Origin: Pseudomonas sp. N40(2020)
Lineage (GTDB): Bacteria > Pseudomonadota > Gammaproteobacteria > Pseudomonadales > Pseudomonadaceae
Reading direction: 5' to 3'
Assembly (NCBI RefSeq): GCF_014472415.1
Contig: NZ_JACSZV010000036.1
Coordinates: forward strand, 1 to 64,000
DNA: 64,000 nucleotides
The notes below the pieces were generated by a model. The model ran no database searches, had not been told where the DNA came from, and was given only the letters and a program-made list of their open reading frames with translations. Every line of letters starts with the position of its first letter. Position 1 is the first letter of the stretch. The translations under genes were made by a program, and so were the position numbers. This document shows, piece after piece, positions 7,901 to 16,320 of the stretch.

Positions 7901-10523
7901 TCAGGCCATTGAGAAAAAATACGACGCCATGATCGGCATCGGCATGCCCTGGCCCTCGACCACCTCATTGGCCGCCCACCTGCTGAACGCCCACATGGGC
8001 CGGCTGATCGAAGCCCATCGCGGCACATCGCGCTCCAACGACGCGTTGTACATGGAACGTTATGCCCTCAAGGGGCCAAGGGCCTTCAATTACCTGAAAA
8101 TGACCCTGGGCCTGCTGCCCTTCATCGGCGCCGCGCTGGCCCTTTACGATGCCTGGACCAGCGCCAATCAGGCCGTGGCCGCATTTCTGCGCGGTGACGT
8201 GGGGGATGGGCTGGCGGAAGTCGAATCGGTGTTGTTGGCGCTGATCGACGCGGCCATGGATCTGCTGCCCGGTGAGATGGCCTTTTCGGCGATTTCACGA
8301 ACGGCGCGCGCGCTGACCCGTGCCCGCCAACTGCTCCGGTTGGGGCTAGGTGCCGGCGCCCTGCATGCGCCCTCGACACGAAAGGCTCGGCATCTGGCTG
8401 CGCGCTTCGCCGGCTACGAATACGAAAAGCCGATATCGCTGTCCGGACTGGAGCCGGACACCGACGGTCTCTACCGCGGTATCTACCGGCATGCCGACGG
8501 CGATTTCATCCTGCGCCAGGGACGGGTCTATGAAGTTCAACGCAGTACCAACGCCGACAACTGGCGTTTACGCGGCACGAGCACAAAAACCTATAAACAA
8601 CCGATCGCCCTGGATGAAACCGGCCATTGGGATACCTGGTTCGGCGTGCATGGAACGGCTGTTGAAGGCGGAGTGCTGGGCGGCGGCAATGTGGCCGGGC
8701 ACCTGGCTGATGCGGCTGACTCATTCTGGCCGCAAGCCATTCGACAACGACTGCCACGCTGGTGGGTTGATCGTGCGTTCCGTCGTCAGCTTCAATTGAC
8801 AGAAGCCGCCGATCGCCTGGCGGATCAACTCCAGGCCGGTGGCGTGGCGAACGAGGCCGCGATCCACCGGTACGGCGCAGCCTCAGAGGCGCAACGGCCA
8901 GCCTTGATGCCGGCTTCCGAGGCCGCTTGTGTCGCCGATATCAAACTGGCTACCCGTCAGTACGAAACACTGGATGAGCTGATGCCCTTGACCAGGGGCA
9001 ATAAAAAACGGGTTCTGCTCGAAATACAAAGCAAATGTGCTGCGTTGTTGACCGACCGGTACTGGCGCCGCGCTTTCCACCTCTCGCAAAACACCCTCAA
9101 GGTGACCAGAAAGATCGACGACCTGATGGAGGCGCTGGACAATCTGCCACCCGACACGTTTGCACAACGGCTGAAAACCCTTGAAGAACTCCGCACATTG
9201 CGTATCGAGTACCTGCGCCAACTCCATCAAATGGAGCAGCGCAAGGTCGATGCCAATTACTGGTATGAACGCATCCGCGTGAAAGCGCACAAAGACCACC
9301 AGACAAAACTGATCGACGATATAAACACCAAGCACAGCGAAGCCAACTTGCTGTATCTGAAGACCAGCCAACGCCTGGAAATCGTCAAGCGCCATGGCCG
9401 AACCGACGACGTGTCCTGGTTCTACCTGATGGGACAGGCCGGGACACTTCGCGCCGATGTCGATCGGGCGCTGTACACGCAATACAACCTGCTGAACTTC
9501 GAGACGACGCCTGTCCAGCGCAGTCAGATTCTTCAGAACTGCCTCGACCTGTACACCCGGTTTCGTCGCGAGATGACGATCTGGACCGCCACCTACCCGC
9601 AGCACTTCCACATGGAGGAAGTACCGGCGCTTTTGAGCGGGATCGAATGGCTCGGCGAACGGGCCCGAAAAGGCATCATCGAAGAGCCAATGCCATTGCC
9701 GGCGGGGCAGCCTGCACCGAGAGTGTTCACCACCGCAGACAACCAGATAGTGCACGGCGTCGAGCGCTGGGAACCGACAACGCAAAAGAAACAATACGTG
9801 TCGACCGGCCGCGGGGGCTACGAGGAAGTCTGGGAGCAAGGCAGCGATGGCAGCTATCGTCTGTTGAACCCGCGCAACGTTGAACCGCCCGCACCGCCGG
9901 CCATGAGCCTTGACACGTTAGTGGCCGATGCACAGCGACGCCTGGACGCACAGACGAGCTACCAGAACAGGGTCGAGTCCTATGCCGAGCAAGACATGCT
10001 GCCGGTTGACCTGGAACACATGATGGTCAGCGAAGCAGCCGAGCTCAATCGCCGCGCCTCCCGCATCGAGGCCCAGGCGCCGCAAAGCCCGCTCGTCCAA
10101 CAACTGCGCGACAAGGCCAGCGAACTGACGCTCACCGGCCGGACCCTGCGTACTCGCCAATCGCTGACCAGTCAAAAACCTACCGACGGCATGCTTGAAG
10201 ACCTTATTGAGCAAAATGCCGTAGAGATCCGCAAAACCAGCCCGCTGAAAAATCTCGGCAAACGCCACGGCCGTAACGATTATCTGCAGGAGTATGAAAT
10301 CTGGGATATGACGTTGTCGCCGGCAGAGCTGCTGTGGTACGCCCACTTTCACTATCGCAGCGCGACAAGGGCGTTCAGGAGTTTCGAAAAAGCCCATTTG
10401 AAACTGCCCGACCACCGCTTCCTGACGCATGCGGACGACGCCACCCTGCCCTACGCCGACATTGGCGCACAGTCGGCCGTACTCGTGCGTTTTGAGGCAA
10501 TCCAGGTGAAGGATCCGGTCTAA
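4953..10523 (+). CDS. Giant DUF6543 (dermonecrotic-toxin-like) protein A
   Basis: A 1856-residue protein of the DUF6543 / 'dermonecrotic toxin domain' family common in Pseudomonas. No signal peptide is visible. Recognisable parts: a block with LLLYWPGTGGG near residue 530, a core with LLYVPDSPDD near 929 that matches YIPDDPD in protein B (41202-44426) and YIPHDPD in protein C (48063-53186), a hydrophobic stretch at about 1048-1110 (LGLLPFIGAALALYDAW and following), then FILRQGRVYEVQ at about 1185, a module the family often carries after the hydrophobic part. The last 500 residues are largely helical and charged; the tail contains LLWYAHFHY and has no function I can assign. ATG 4953 is chosen over an in-frame start at 4839 that would run into the divergent promoter; its ribosome-binding site is weak. 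A bidirectional terminator follows. Possibly a secreted effector; the toxin role is inferred from family naming. Confidence 0.6.
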   Translation: MPDRFITALSDPGPAATPPSGHLPANPDTGLALTASSRWRDSSKALRELFAAVPTTRATLTRLLEQELDLGEPDIGLHFAATDQHAERFIPTVQACAFVFQHPLPQRAIDLQCRVTGLPATHALFALTPLQLLERLKSLNLLEALDRSWNQYWDARAPGTPVSRRERANQLYRQHFEATVQTAVAQRRLSAERLPSLVALMDPNTSDATATCEQISLLLSNGSKVKFPAAWVISFGHQQPPVHWLYLPLRPEAFKGFAQRSELEAWMSAQSLIPKGLPQTGLRFEYTPRDLPLTSGMSDLLTHFRQARVDALRRGSAGNKPGFAEHGSNALDFADQTDRQRQTAAVFGAPPIFEAVIADEDEQSLFGSLYEDIPWAMRRAALNRQRDALEARLGTSDDNAALQPVKDSQHSLETAEQSADTAATALLGRQRPLDLLTFNREFTALHQAHKAGLLAEADVQRALEQISSQEHELIKALLDPPDNPGSARVAASLVLSSSETDADASATEILHGPFVMTHADALSDPTSPHSLLLYWPGTGGGLQRFADRKTLASQMFKIAEKDAALTLQLKKISGDPLHYALDQLTSDFETQAGVIRTRNPEATAATERSRQLQALRERFRAALQVPVHAARSLAFAHLLEQNRTVTLAANLPGWLRQMSTSERSDLKAQIQAYIAAMHRSHQLLTLALPPRDDFTRQRLHQRLRQDFSVEGPFSVQIDLPDSARLQKQLSDGSTMTTPQKLVAVPSATRSQFSLEDLAQSNIDNTPSMRMESESLRLLFMKVEISADDEHVRNVLSEGIDHEYLRKILPELDLPMAYEQRIREAFMGSLGESAFVREHRRECLLEPWRLMLKMQGECARLQQQITASDLQVFDIAIDADTSHAWTRGARRIVLLPVFLGAGGKDTPNQGPVTLSGLTFIQEQISGTTLLYVPDSPDDQFLRRYDSLEDARKSLFKLCEQDKWIRFLAGRALQGDVRAHEIRLGQAIEKKYDAMIGIGMPWPSTTSLAAHLLNAHMGRLIEAHRGTSRSNDALYMERYALKGPRAFNYLKMTLGLLPFIGAALALYDAWTSANQAVAAFLRGDVGDGLAEVESVLLALIDAAMDLLPGEMAFSAISRTARALTRARQLLRLGLGAGALHAPSTRKARHLAARFAGYEYEKPISLSGLEPDTDGLYRGIYRHADGDFILRQGRVYEVQRSTNADNWRLRGTSTKTYKQPIALDETGHWDTWFGVHGTAVEGGVLGGGNVAGHLADAADSFWPQAIRQRLPRWWVDRAFRRQLQLTEAADRLADQLQAGGVANEAAIHRYGAASEAQRPALMPASEAACVADIKLATRQYETLDELMPLTRGNKKRVLLEIQSKCAALLTDRYWRRAFHLSQNTLKVTRKIDDLMEALDNLPPDTFAQRLKTLEELRTLRIEYLRQLHQMEQRKVDANYWYERIRVKAHKDHQTKLIDDINTKHSEANLLYLKTSQRLEIVKRHGRTDDVSWFYLMGQAGTLRADVDRALYTQYNLLNFETTPVQRSQILQNCLDLYTRFRREMTIWTATYPQHFHMEEVPALLSGIEWLGERARKGIIEEPMPLPAGQPAPRVFTTADNQIVHGVERWEPTTQKKQYVSTGRGGYEEVWEQGSDGSYRLLNPRNVEPPAPPAMSLDTLVADAQRRLDAQTSYQNRVESYAEQDMLPVDLEHMMVSEAAELNRRASRIEAQAPQSPLVQQLRDKASELTLTGRTLRTRQSLTSQKPTDGMLEDLIEQNAVEIRKTSPLKNLGKRHGRNDYLQEYEIWDMTLSPAELLWYAHFHYRSATRAFRSFEKAHLKLPDHRFLTHADDATLPYADIGAQSAVLVRFEAIQVKDPV

Positions 10524-10545
10524 ATCGCTGCGCTCATCAACAACG

Positions 10546-10581
10546 AAAAAGCCAGCCTCACTCACGAGGCTGGCTTTTTTT
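10546..10581. terminator. Bidirectional rho-independent terminator
   Basis: A 10-bp stem (agccagcctc / gaggctggct) with an A-run on the left and seven T on the right lies between two convergent genes, giant gene A and metE, and can terminate both. Confidence 0.9.
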
Positions 10582-10589
10582 GCGAGCGG

Positions 10590-12902
10590 CTAGGCCAACA
10601 GACTGCGCAACTGCCGCGCCGCCGCCACCATGTTCACCAACGCCGCTTCCGTCTCCGGCCATGTCCGCGTCTTCAAGCCGCAATCGGGGTTGACCCAAAG
10701 CCGTTCGGCGGGAATCCGCTGCACAGCCTTCTTCATCAACTTGACCATCTCGGCGGTATCCGGCACCCGTGGCGAGTGAATGTCGTAAACGCCCGGGCCA
10801 ATGTCGTTGGGGTAGTCGAACGCTTCGAAGGCTTCGAGCAATTCCATGTCCGACCGCGAGGTTTCGATGGTAATCACGTCGGCGTCCATGTCGGCAATCG
10901 CCTTGATCACGTCGTTGAATTCGCTGTAGCACATGTGGGTGTGGATCTGGGTTTCATCCTTCACGCCCGACGCCGTCAGACGGAAGGCCTCAACGGCCCA
11001 ATCCAGATACGCCTGCCATTGTGCGCGGCGCAGCGGCAGGCCTTCGCGGAATGCGGCTTCGTCGATCTGGACGATCTTGATCCCGGCGTTTTCCAGATCC
11101 ACCACTTCGTCACGCAGGGCCAGCGCCAATTGCTGCGCCTGGACCTTGCGCGACACATCTTCACGGGGGAACGACCACATCAGCATGGTCACCGGGCCGG
11201 TCAGCATGCCTTTCATGACCTTGTCGGTCAGGCCTTGAGCGTAGGTGATCCAGTCGACGGTCATGGCATTCGGGCGACTGAGGTCGCCATAAATCACGGC
11301 CGGTTTCACACAGCGCGAACCGTAGCTCTGCACCCAGCCGAAACGGGTGAACAGGTAGCCGTCGAGCTGCTCGGCGAAGTACTCGACCATGTCGTTGCGC
11401 TCGGCCTCACCGTGTACCAGCACATCCAGCCCCAGGCGTTCCTGAATCTTCACGGCGTGGCGGATTTCGCTGCGCATGGCGTCGTGGTAATCGTTGGCCG
11501 ACAGCTTGCCCTGCTTGAACGCCTGCCGCGCCAGACGGATTGAGCCGGTCTGTGGAAAAGAACCGATGGTCGTGGTCGGGAATGTCGGCAATTGCAGGCG
11601 CGCCTGTTGCCGGGTAATGCGTTTGGCAAACGGCGAATGACGCTGACTGTCGTTGGCATTGATCGCCTTGATCCGCGCCTGCACCTGGGCTTTGTGGATG
11701 CGTGGCGACTGCGCACGGCTGGCCTGAATCGCTCGGTTCTCGGCCAATGCGCTCTGCACTTTGGGCGCCTGTGGATCGTTCAAGGCATCGCGCAACACGG
11801 AGATTTCGCTGCACTTCTGCACGGCAAACGCCAACCAACTCTTGAGCTCCGGATCGAGCTTGTCTTCACGCTCGACATCCACCGGGCTGTGCAGCAACGA
11901 ACAGGAACTGCTGACCCACAGGTTGTCGCCGAAACGCTCCTGCGCCGGCTGCAATTGCGCCAGCGCCTGCTCCAGTTCGCAGCGCCAGACGTTGCGCCCG
12001 TTGACCAGGCCCACCGAAAGAATCTTGTAAGTCGGCAGGCGATCCAGCACCTGGCCAAGTTGCTCCGGCGCCCGCACCGCGTCGATGTGCAGACCTTGCA
12101 CCGGCAGGCCTACGGCCAGGCCGAGGTTGTCTTCAAGGCCACTGAAGTACGTCGCCACGAGTTTCTTCAGCGGCGAGTACTGGAGGATGTGATAAGCGCG
12201 TTCGAAGGCGCTTTTCCACGCTTGCGGCAGGTCGAGGGTGAGGATCGGCTCGTCGATCTGCACCCACTCCACGCCTTGCTCGGCGAGGCGCACGAGAATC
12301 TGGTTGTAGATCGGCAGCAGACGCTCAAGCAAGTCGAGCTTGTCGAAGTCGTTGCCTTTCGCCTTGCCCAGCCACAGGTAAGTCAGCGGACCGATGATCA
12401 CCGGTTTGACGTTATGGCCCAGTGCCTTGGCTTCTTCGACTTCATCGAACAACTGCTCCCAGCTCAGCTTGAACTGTTGATCAGCGCTGAATTCCGGGAC
12501 GAGGTAGTGGTAGTTGGTGTCGAACCACTTGGTCAGCTCTTGTGCATATTGAGTCTTGCCGTGGTCATCAGCGCAGCAACCAGCCGTGGCGCCGCGAGCC
12601 ATGGCGAACAGCGTGTCGAGGGTCGGCTGGCCACGCTCGTCGCGTACGCCGTCAAAACGCTCAGGGATCACGCCGAAAGTCAGCGAGTGAGTCAACACCT
12701 GGTCGTACCAGGCGAAGTCGCCGACCGGCAACAAGTCGATACCGGCAGCTTTCTGCAACTGCCAGTGAGTGGCGCGCAGATCACGGCCAACCTGGTTCAG
12801 CGCGGCCTGATCGAGATCGCCTTTCCAGTAGGCTTCGAGGGCTTTTTTCAGTTCGCGGTCGGCGCCGATGCGCGGGAAACCAAGGGTGTGGGCCACGGCC
12901 AT
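10590..12902 (-). CDS. metE: Cobalamin-independent methionine synthase MetE
   Basis: Transfers a methyl group from 5-methyltetrahydropteroyl-triglutamate to homocysteine, the last step of methionine synthesis, without B12. The 770-residue protein matches the family length of about 750-770 and has both halves of the double barrel. Zinc ligands are visible: His656 and Cys658 in IHTHMCYSEFND and Cys741 in NPDCGLK. The start at 12902 gives the family N-terminus MAVAHTLGFPRIG and has GGAG 10 bases upstream; a start 12 codons earlier is possible but unlikely. It is divergent from metR, whose product with homocysteine normally activates metE. No cobalamin riboswitch is visible in the short leader. 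Confidence 0.95.
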   Translation of the reverse strand: MAVAHTLGFPRIGADRELKKALEAYWKGDLDQAALNQVGRDLRATHWQLQKAAGIDLLPVGDFAWYDQVLTHSLTFGVIPERFDGVRDERGQPTLDTLFAMARGATAGCCADDHGKTQYAQELTKWFDTNYHYLVPEFSADQQFKLSWEQLFDEVEEAKALGHNVKPVIIGPLTYLWLGKAKGNDFDKLDLLERLLPIYNQILVRLAEQGVEWVQIDEPILTLDLPQAWKSAFERAYHILQYSPLKKLVATYFSGLEDNLGLAVGLPVQGLHIDAVRAPEQLGQVLDRLPTYKILSVGLVNGRNVWRCELEQALAQLQPAQERFGDNLWVSSSCSLLHSPVDVEREDKLDPELKSWLAFAVQKCSEISVLRDALNDPQAPKVQSALAENRAIQASRAQSPRIHKAQVQARIKAINANDSQRHSPFAKRITRQQARLQLPTFPTTTIGSFPQTGSIRLARQAFKQGKLSANDYHDAMRSEIRHAVKIQERLGLDVLVHGEAERNDMVEYFAEQLDGYLFTRFGWVQSYGSRCVKPAVIYGDLSRPNAMTVDWITYAQGLTDKVMKGMLTGPVTMLMWSFPREDVSRKVQAQQLALALRDEVVDLENAGIKIVQIDEAAFREGLPLRRAQWQAYLDWAVEAFRLTASGVKDETQIHTHMCYSEFNDVIKAIADMDADVITIETSRSDMELLEAFEAFDYPNDIGPGVYDIHSPRVPDTAEMVKLMKKAVQRIPAERLWVNPDCGLKTRTWPETEAALVNMVAAARQLRSLLA

Positions 12903-13014
12903 GTCGAATGTGCTCCATTGCGTAAAAGATGGCGCCATTGTCGACAGTCAAGCCAACATGAGACAAACTCAACCTTTTCGTGTTGATCACAAGTTTTCCT
13001 CATGGAGCCAGCCG
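12903..13014. promoter_or_regulatory. metE-metR divergent control region
   Basis: A 112-base region between the two divergent starts. It contains the imperfect palindrome TGAGACAAACTCA at 12959-12971, which fits the LysR T-N11-A rule and resembles the enteric MetR site TGAA-N5-TTCA with one symmetric change in each half. Assignment as the MetR operator is inference from position and shape. Confidence 0.5.
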
Positions 13015-13932
13015 GTGCTTGAAATCCGTCACCTGAAAACCCTGCACGCACTGCGCGAAGCCGACAGCCTGGTCGATGCCGCCGACCGCTTGCACCTGAC
13101 CCAATCGGCGCTGTCCCACCAGTTCAAGGAGCTTGAAGAACGGCTGGGAATGCCGTTGTTCGTGCGCAAGACCAAACCGGTGCGCTTCACCAGCGCCGGC
13201 CTGCGCCTGTTGCAACTGGCCGACGCCACCCTGCCGCTGCTGCGCGGCGCCGAGCGCGACATCGCTCGACTGGCCGGCGGCACTGCCGGACGCCTGCACA
13301 TGGCGATCGAATGCCACAGCTGCTTTCAGTGGCTGATGCCGACCATCGACCAGTTCCGCGATGCGTGGCCGGAAGTCGAACTCGACCTCGCGTCGGGCTT
13401 CTCCTTCGCCCCGCTGCCGGCCCTGGCCCGAGGTGATCTGGATTTGGTGGTGACCTCTGATCCGCTGGAAATCGCCGGCATCACCTATGTGCCGCTGTTC
13501 ACCTACGAAGCCATGCTCGCGGTGGCCAATCAGCACCCGCTGGCGAGCAAACCCTACATCGTCCCCGAAGACTTGTTGACAGAAACCCTGATCACTTACC
13601 CGGTGGAACGCGACCGATTGGACATCTTCACCCGCTTCCTTGAACCGGCCGACATCGAACCGGCGCTGGTGCGCACTTCGGAGCTGACGGTAATGATGAT
13701 GCAACTGGTCGCCAGCGGCCGAGGCGTTTGCGGTATGCCGCATTGGGCGCTGCATGAGTACAGCTCGCGCGGCTATGTAAAGGGCAAGCGACTGGGCGAG
13801 AAAGGTCTGTTCGCCACGCTGTACGCCGGGATACGCGCCGACATGCTCGATGCGCCGTACATGCGCGACTTTCTGCTGACGGCCAAGGACACTTCGTTTT
13901 CGACGCTGGATGGTGTTAGCGCGGTGCGCTGA
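13015..13932 (+). CDS. metR: LysR-type methionine regulator MetR
   Basis: A 305-residue LysR-family activator of methionine synthesis genes that uses homocysteine as coactivator. The N-terminal winged helix-turn-helix (LEIRHLKTLHALREADSLV, then LHLTQSALSHQFKELEERLG) is characteristic of MetR, followed by the two-lobed effector domain. GTG 13015 is chosen because it gives the family N-terminus and is preceded by GGAG at good spacing; ATG codons further upstream would extend the protein into the metE control region. Divergent to metE. Confidence 0.92.
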   Translation: MLEIRHLKTLHALREADSLVDAADRLHLTQSALSHQFKELEERLGMPLFVRKTKPVRFTSAGLRLLQLADATLPLLRGAERDIARLAGGTAGRLHMAIECHSCFQWLMPTIDQFRDAWPEVELDLASGFSFAPLPALARGDLDLVVTSDPLEIAGITYVPLFTYEAMLAVANQHPLASKPYIVPEDLLTETLITYPVERDRLDIFTRFLEPADIEPALVRTSELTVMMMQLVASGRGVCGMPHWALHEYSSRGYVKGKRLGEKGLFATLYAGIRADMLDAPYMRDFLLTAKDTSFSTLDGVSAVR

Positions 13933-14100
13933 AACTCCAAAATCAAAAAATCTTAAACGGCTGCTGTTTAAACGACATGTCCAGACATGGACTCAGGCTA
14001 CGCAACCTTGCGTCACTGCCTACAGCTACGCCAGAATCCGCCGGCTTGTGCGCCTTGGGCCGGGTCTCTATCGTTTGTCGGTCGCTGACACATTCAGCGA

Positions 14101-14304
14101 TCGGGTTTAGCGATCCGGCCGCACCAGTGCCCCAATCTCGATGCCAGACGGTCTTCGTCAGCATCCTGCGTATGGTGGCTGTGCGTGGGAGACCTTAGGG
14201 TCTACCCGGGGTTTCTGTAACCCGGATCGCTAACCTGCGTACAGCCGCCACCTTTACTTGTTTAGCGATGAGTCGTGGCGGCTTAGCCTTTACGGAGATT
14301 CACC
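14101..14304 (+). other. Structured leader upstream of the DUF6124 gene
   Basis: The stretch 13933-14304 has no gene, but its second half can fold. Bases 14174-14185 (ggtggctgtgcg) pair with 14238-14250 (cgtacagccgcc, about 10 of 12 positions). Inside this arm are agacc-ttag-ggtct and an imperfect ccggggtt...aacccgg hairpin. The words ggtttagcgatccgg (14104-14118) and cggatcgctaacc (14222-14234) are inverted copies, and tttagcgatg recurs at 14260. An ATG follows 9 bases after ACGGAG. It may be a 5' untranslated region with regulatory structure or a small RNA. Confidence 0.4.
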
Positions 14305-14553
14305 ATGTTCAAGGTAACGCCCAACCCGCCTCGCCTCCCCAGCACCCTGTTCCACGTCATTGCCGAAGCCGATAACGAAACCCTCCTCGCCCACGCCTGT
14401 GAATCCCTTGCCTCGGCGAGTGTGATGCTCAGTGATTTCGCCGGCCTGCTCGACACGCCGCATCGCAACACCTTGCTCGGCATTCAGCAGGTGGTGATGC
14501 TCGGCGAACTGACCGTCAACCGCGCGCTGGATAACCTCGATCCCCCAGCCTGA
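14305..14553 (+). CDS. DUF6124 family small protein
   Basis: An 82-residue, mostly helical protein of the Pseudomonas DUF6124 type (related small proteins are annotated DUF3077). No catalytic motif, membrane segment or signal peptide is visible. The start has a good ribosome-binding site (ACGGAG) and follows a long structured leader, which suggests post-transcriptional control. Function is unknown; I recognise the family only. Confidence 0.7.
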   Translation: MFKVTPNPPRLPSTLFHVIAEADNETLLAHACESLASASVMLSDFAGLLDTPHRNTLLGIQQVVMLGELTVNRALDNLDPPA

Positions 14554-14563
14554 AACACAAATC

Positions 14564-14634
14564 CCCTGTGGGAGCGAGCCTGCTCGCGATAGCGATCTTT
14601 CACCGCTATCGCGAGCAGGCTCGCTCCTACAGGG
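14564..14634. repeat. REPIN: paired inverted REP elements
   Basis: Two arms, cctgtgggagcgagcctgctcgcgatagcg and its inverted copy ending in gctcctacaggg, enclose about 10 bases. This is the classic Pseudomonas REP family arranged as a REPIN, here between two convergent genes. Confidence 0.9.
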
Positions 14635-14649
14635 TGAAACAATGGTGGG

Positions 14650-15147
14650 TCAGAGTTCACGCCACATGTGGATCTTGTCGAGGTAGTCTTCGCCGACTCG
14701 CACCGCCAGCGGTTCCAGACCGAACTGGATAAATCCGCAGCGCTGGTACAGCTTGAAGGCCGCATCGTTGCCGGCGGTGACGGTGAGCTGGATGAGTTTC
14801 AGCCCGGGGTGGTTTTGTGCCTCGGTCAGCGCGGCTTGCACCAGTTCGAAACCGAGACCGTGTTGGCGATAATCCGCCGAGACGTACATGCCGAACAGGG
14901 TTGTCTTGTGCCGGGCCTTTTCGCGCGGTTCGAACGCCAGCCCGACAATGCCGGCCAACACCCCCGCTTCGAATGCACCCAGCACCACATCAAGCTTGCT
15001 GGTCAGCCGCGCTTCCCACCAGCTCAACGGCATCGCCGCGCGTTCGCGCACACTGGAGGTGAACGCCTGTGGATGGCGGTCGTAGGCTTCAAGCATCAGT
15101 TCGCGATAGGCCAGGGCATGGCTGGCATCCAGCCGCTCGATCCACAT
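14650..15147 (-). CDS. GNAT family N-acetyltransferase
   Basis: A 165-residue acetyl-CoA-dependent N-acetyltransferase of the GNAT fold, substrate unknown. The acetyl-CoA-binding part is seen in LFGMYVSADYRQHGLGFELV, with the Q/R-x-x-G-x-G/A type loop, followed by NDAAFKLYQRCGF near the C-terminus. The ATG at 15147 lies one base after the stop of the upstream exporter gene (TGAGATG), and a purine-rich site sits inside that gene's end; an in-frame TTG 8 codons earlier is less likely. It is probably co-transcribed with the LysE-type exporter. Confidence 0.8.
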   Translation of the reverse strand: MWIERLDASHALAYRELMLEAYDRHPQAFTSSVRERAAMPLSWWEARLTSKLDVVLGAFEAGVLAGIVGLAFEPREKARHKTTLFGMYVSADYRQHGLGFELVQAALTEAQNHPGLKLIQLTVTAGNDAAFKLYQRCGFIQFGLEPLAVRVGEDYLDKIHMWREL

Positions 15148-15148
15148 C

Positions 15149-15787
15149 TCAAGCGGCTCGCCGTTGTTCAAGCATCAACCGCACGGCCAGCCCGCCGAGC
15201 ACCATCCCCATGAAGTAACGCTGCATCGCCAGCCACGTCGGGTTACGCACGAACCACGAAGCGATGCCGGCAGCGAACAGTGCGATCAGCAAGTTGACGC
15301 AGAAACTGACGCTGATCTGGGTCAGGCCGAGGATGATGCTCTGGGTGAACACCGAGCCGTGTTCAGGGGTGATGAATTGCGGAAACACCGAGAGGTAGAA
15401 CACGGCGATTTTCGGATTCAGGGCGCTGGTGAGAAAGCCCATGGTGATCAGTTTGCGTGACGAATCCGCCGGCAACTGCTGAGCTTCGAACGGCGAACGC
15501 GCACCGGGTTTCACCGCTTGCCAGGCCAGCCACAGCAGGTACAGCGCACCGGCCCACTTCAACACTTCATAGGCCATTGGCACCGCAAGAAACACTGCCG
15601 TCAAACCGGCGGCGGCGGCAAACAGATGCACAAAGAACCCGGCCACCACGCCGAGCAACGATGTCACGCCAGCCTTGCGTCCCTGACAGATCGAACGCGA
15701 GATCAGGTAGATCATGTTCGGCCCCGGCGTCAGCACCATCAGCAACGCGGCGGCGGCGAAGATCAGCAGGTCTTGAAGCGGGATCAT
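15149..15787 (-). CDS. LysE/RhtB family exporter
   Basis: A 212-residue membrane protein with about six helices and the LysE/RhtB N-terminal signature (LLMVLTPGPNMIYLISRS). The family exports amino acids or derivatives such as homoserine and threonine; the substrate here cannot be read from sequence. AAAGGA stands 8 bases before the ATG. The next gene, a GNAT acetyltransferase, starts one base after its stop, so export and acetylation may act on a common substrate. Confidence 0.85.
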   Translation of the reverse strand: MIPLQDLLIFAAAALLMVLTPGPNMIYLISRSICQGRKAGVTSLLGVVAGFFVHLFAAAAGLTAVFLAVPMAYEVLKWAGALYLLWLAWQAVKPGARSPFEAQQLPADSSRKLITMGFLTSALNPKIAVFYLSVFPQFITPEHGSVFTQSIILGLTQISVSFCVNLLIALFAAGIASWFVRNPTWLAMQRYFMGMVLGGLAVRLMLEQRRAA

Positions 15788-15810
15788 GGCAACGTCCTTT
15801 GCGGGGATGA

Positions 15811-16245
15811 TCAGGCGATGGCGGTGAGCGAACGGCGATAAAACGGCAGGATCAGGTCGCGTGTCAATGGCGCCAGGTCGATAGCAGGATCAGTGGCCGG
15901 ATCGACCCAGATCACCTCTTCGATTTCGGCTGCCGGGCAGACCTCGGCATCGATGGTCAGTTGAAAAATGTCGGCTTGAACGACATAGCCCGGCTCATTG
16001 GCGGCGGGTGCGGAGAACTGGCCGAGGAAAGTGGCCTGCGTCGGGTCGATCAGCAATCCCAGCTCTTCCTCCAGCTCGCGGGCCAGGGCATGTACCGGCA
16101 ACTCGTGCGGTTCGATCTTGCCGCCCGGTTGCATGAACGCCGTGGTGCCGCGTTTGCGCACCAGCAGGGTCTGGCCATCGGCATTGAGCAACAGGGCAGC
16201 GGCGATGCGAATGATGCGCGGGGAGACAACGGATGCAGAGGTCAT
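15811..16245 (-). CDS. Nudix hydrolase
   Basis: A 144-residue Nudix pyrophosphohydrolase. The complete Nudix box is visible in GGKIEPHELPVHALAREL and the following EEELGL, giving the pattern G-x5-E-x7-RE-x-x-EE-x-G-hydrophobic. The family hydrolyses nucleoside diphosphate derivatives; substrate unknown. The ATG at 16245 gives a compact N-terminus; the longer frame to 16284 adds 13 unconserved residues. Confidence 0.85.
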   Translation of the reverse strand: MTSASVVSPRIIRIAAALLLNADGQTLLVRKRGTTAFMQPGGKIEPHELPVHALARELEEELGLLIDPTQATFLGQFSAPAANEPGYVVQADIFQLTIDAEVCPAAEIEEVIWVDPATDPAIDLAPLTRDLILPFYRRSLTAIA

Positions 16246-16320
16246 GGGTGAGCCACCGGCCTGGAAAAACCGCAAGGATCCCACGCCCCGCCCATGGCGT
16301 CACCTCATCGGTCTTCCACT

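Noticed and set aside
10980..11885. Long antisense frames inside metE
   Set aside because: Typical shadow frames of a GC-rich gene; metE itself has full family conservation.
12903..13014. Cobalamin riboswitch upstream of metE
   Set aside because: The space to the divergent metR gene is about 110 bases, too short for the element, and no B12-box was seen.
12868..13014. Longer metR start at 12868 or 12958
   Set aside because: Would place non-family residues before the conserved LEIRHLKTLH N-terminus and remove the shared control region.
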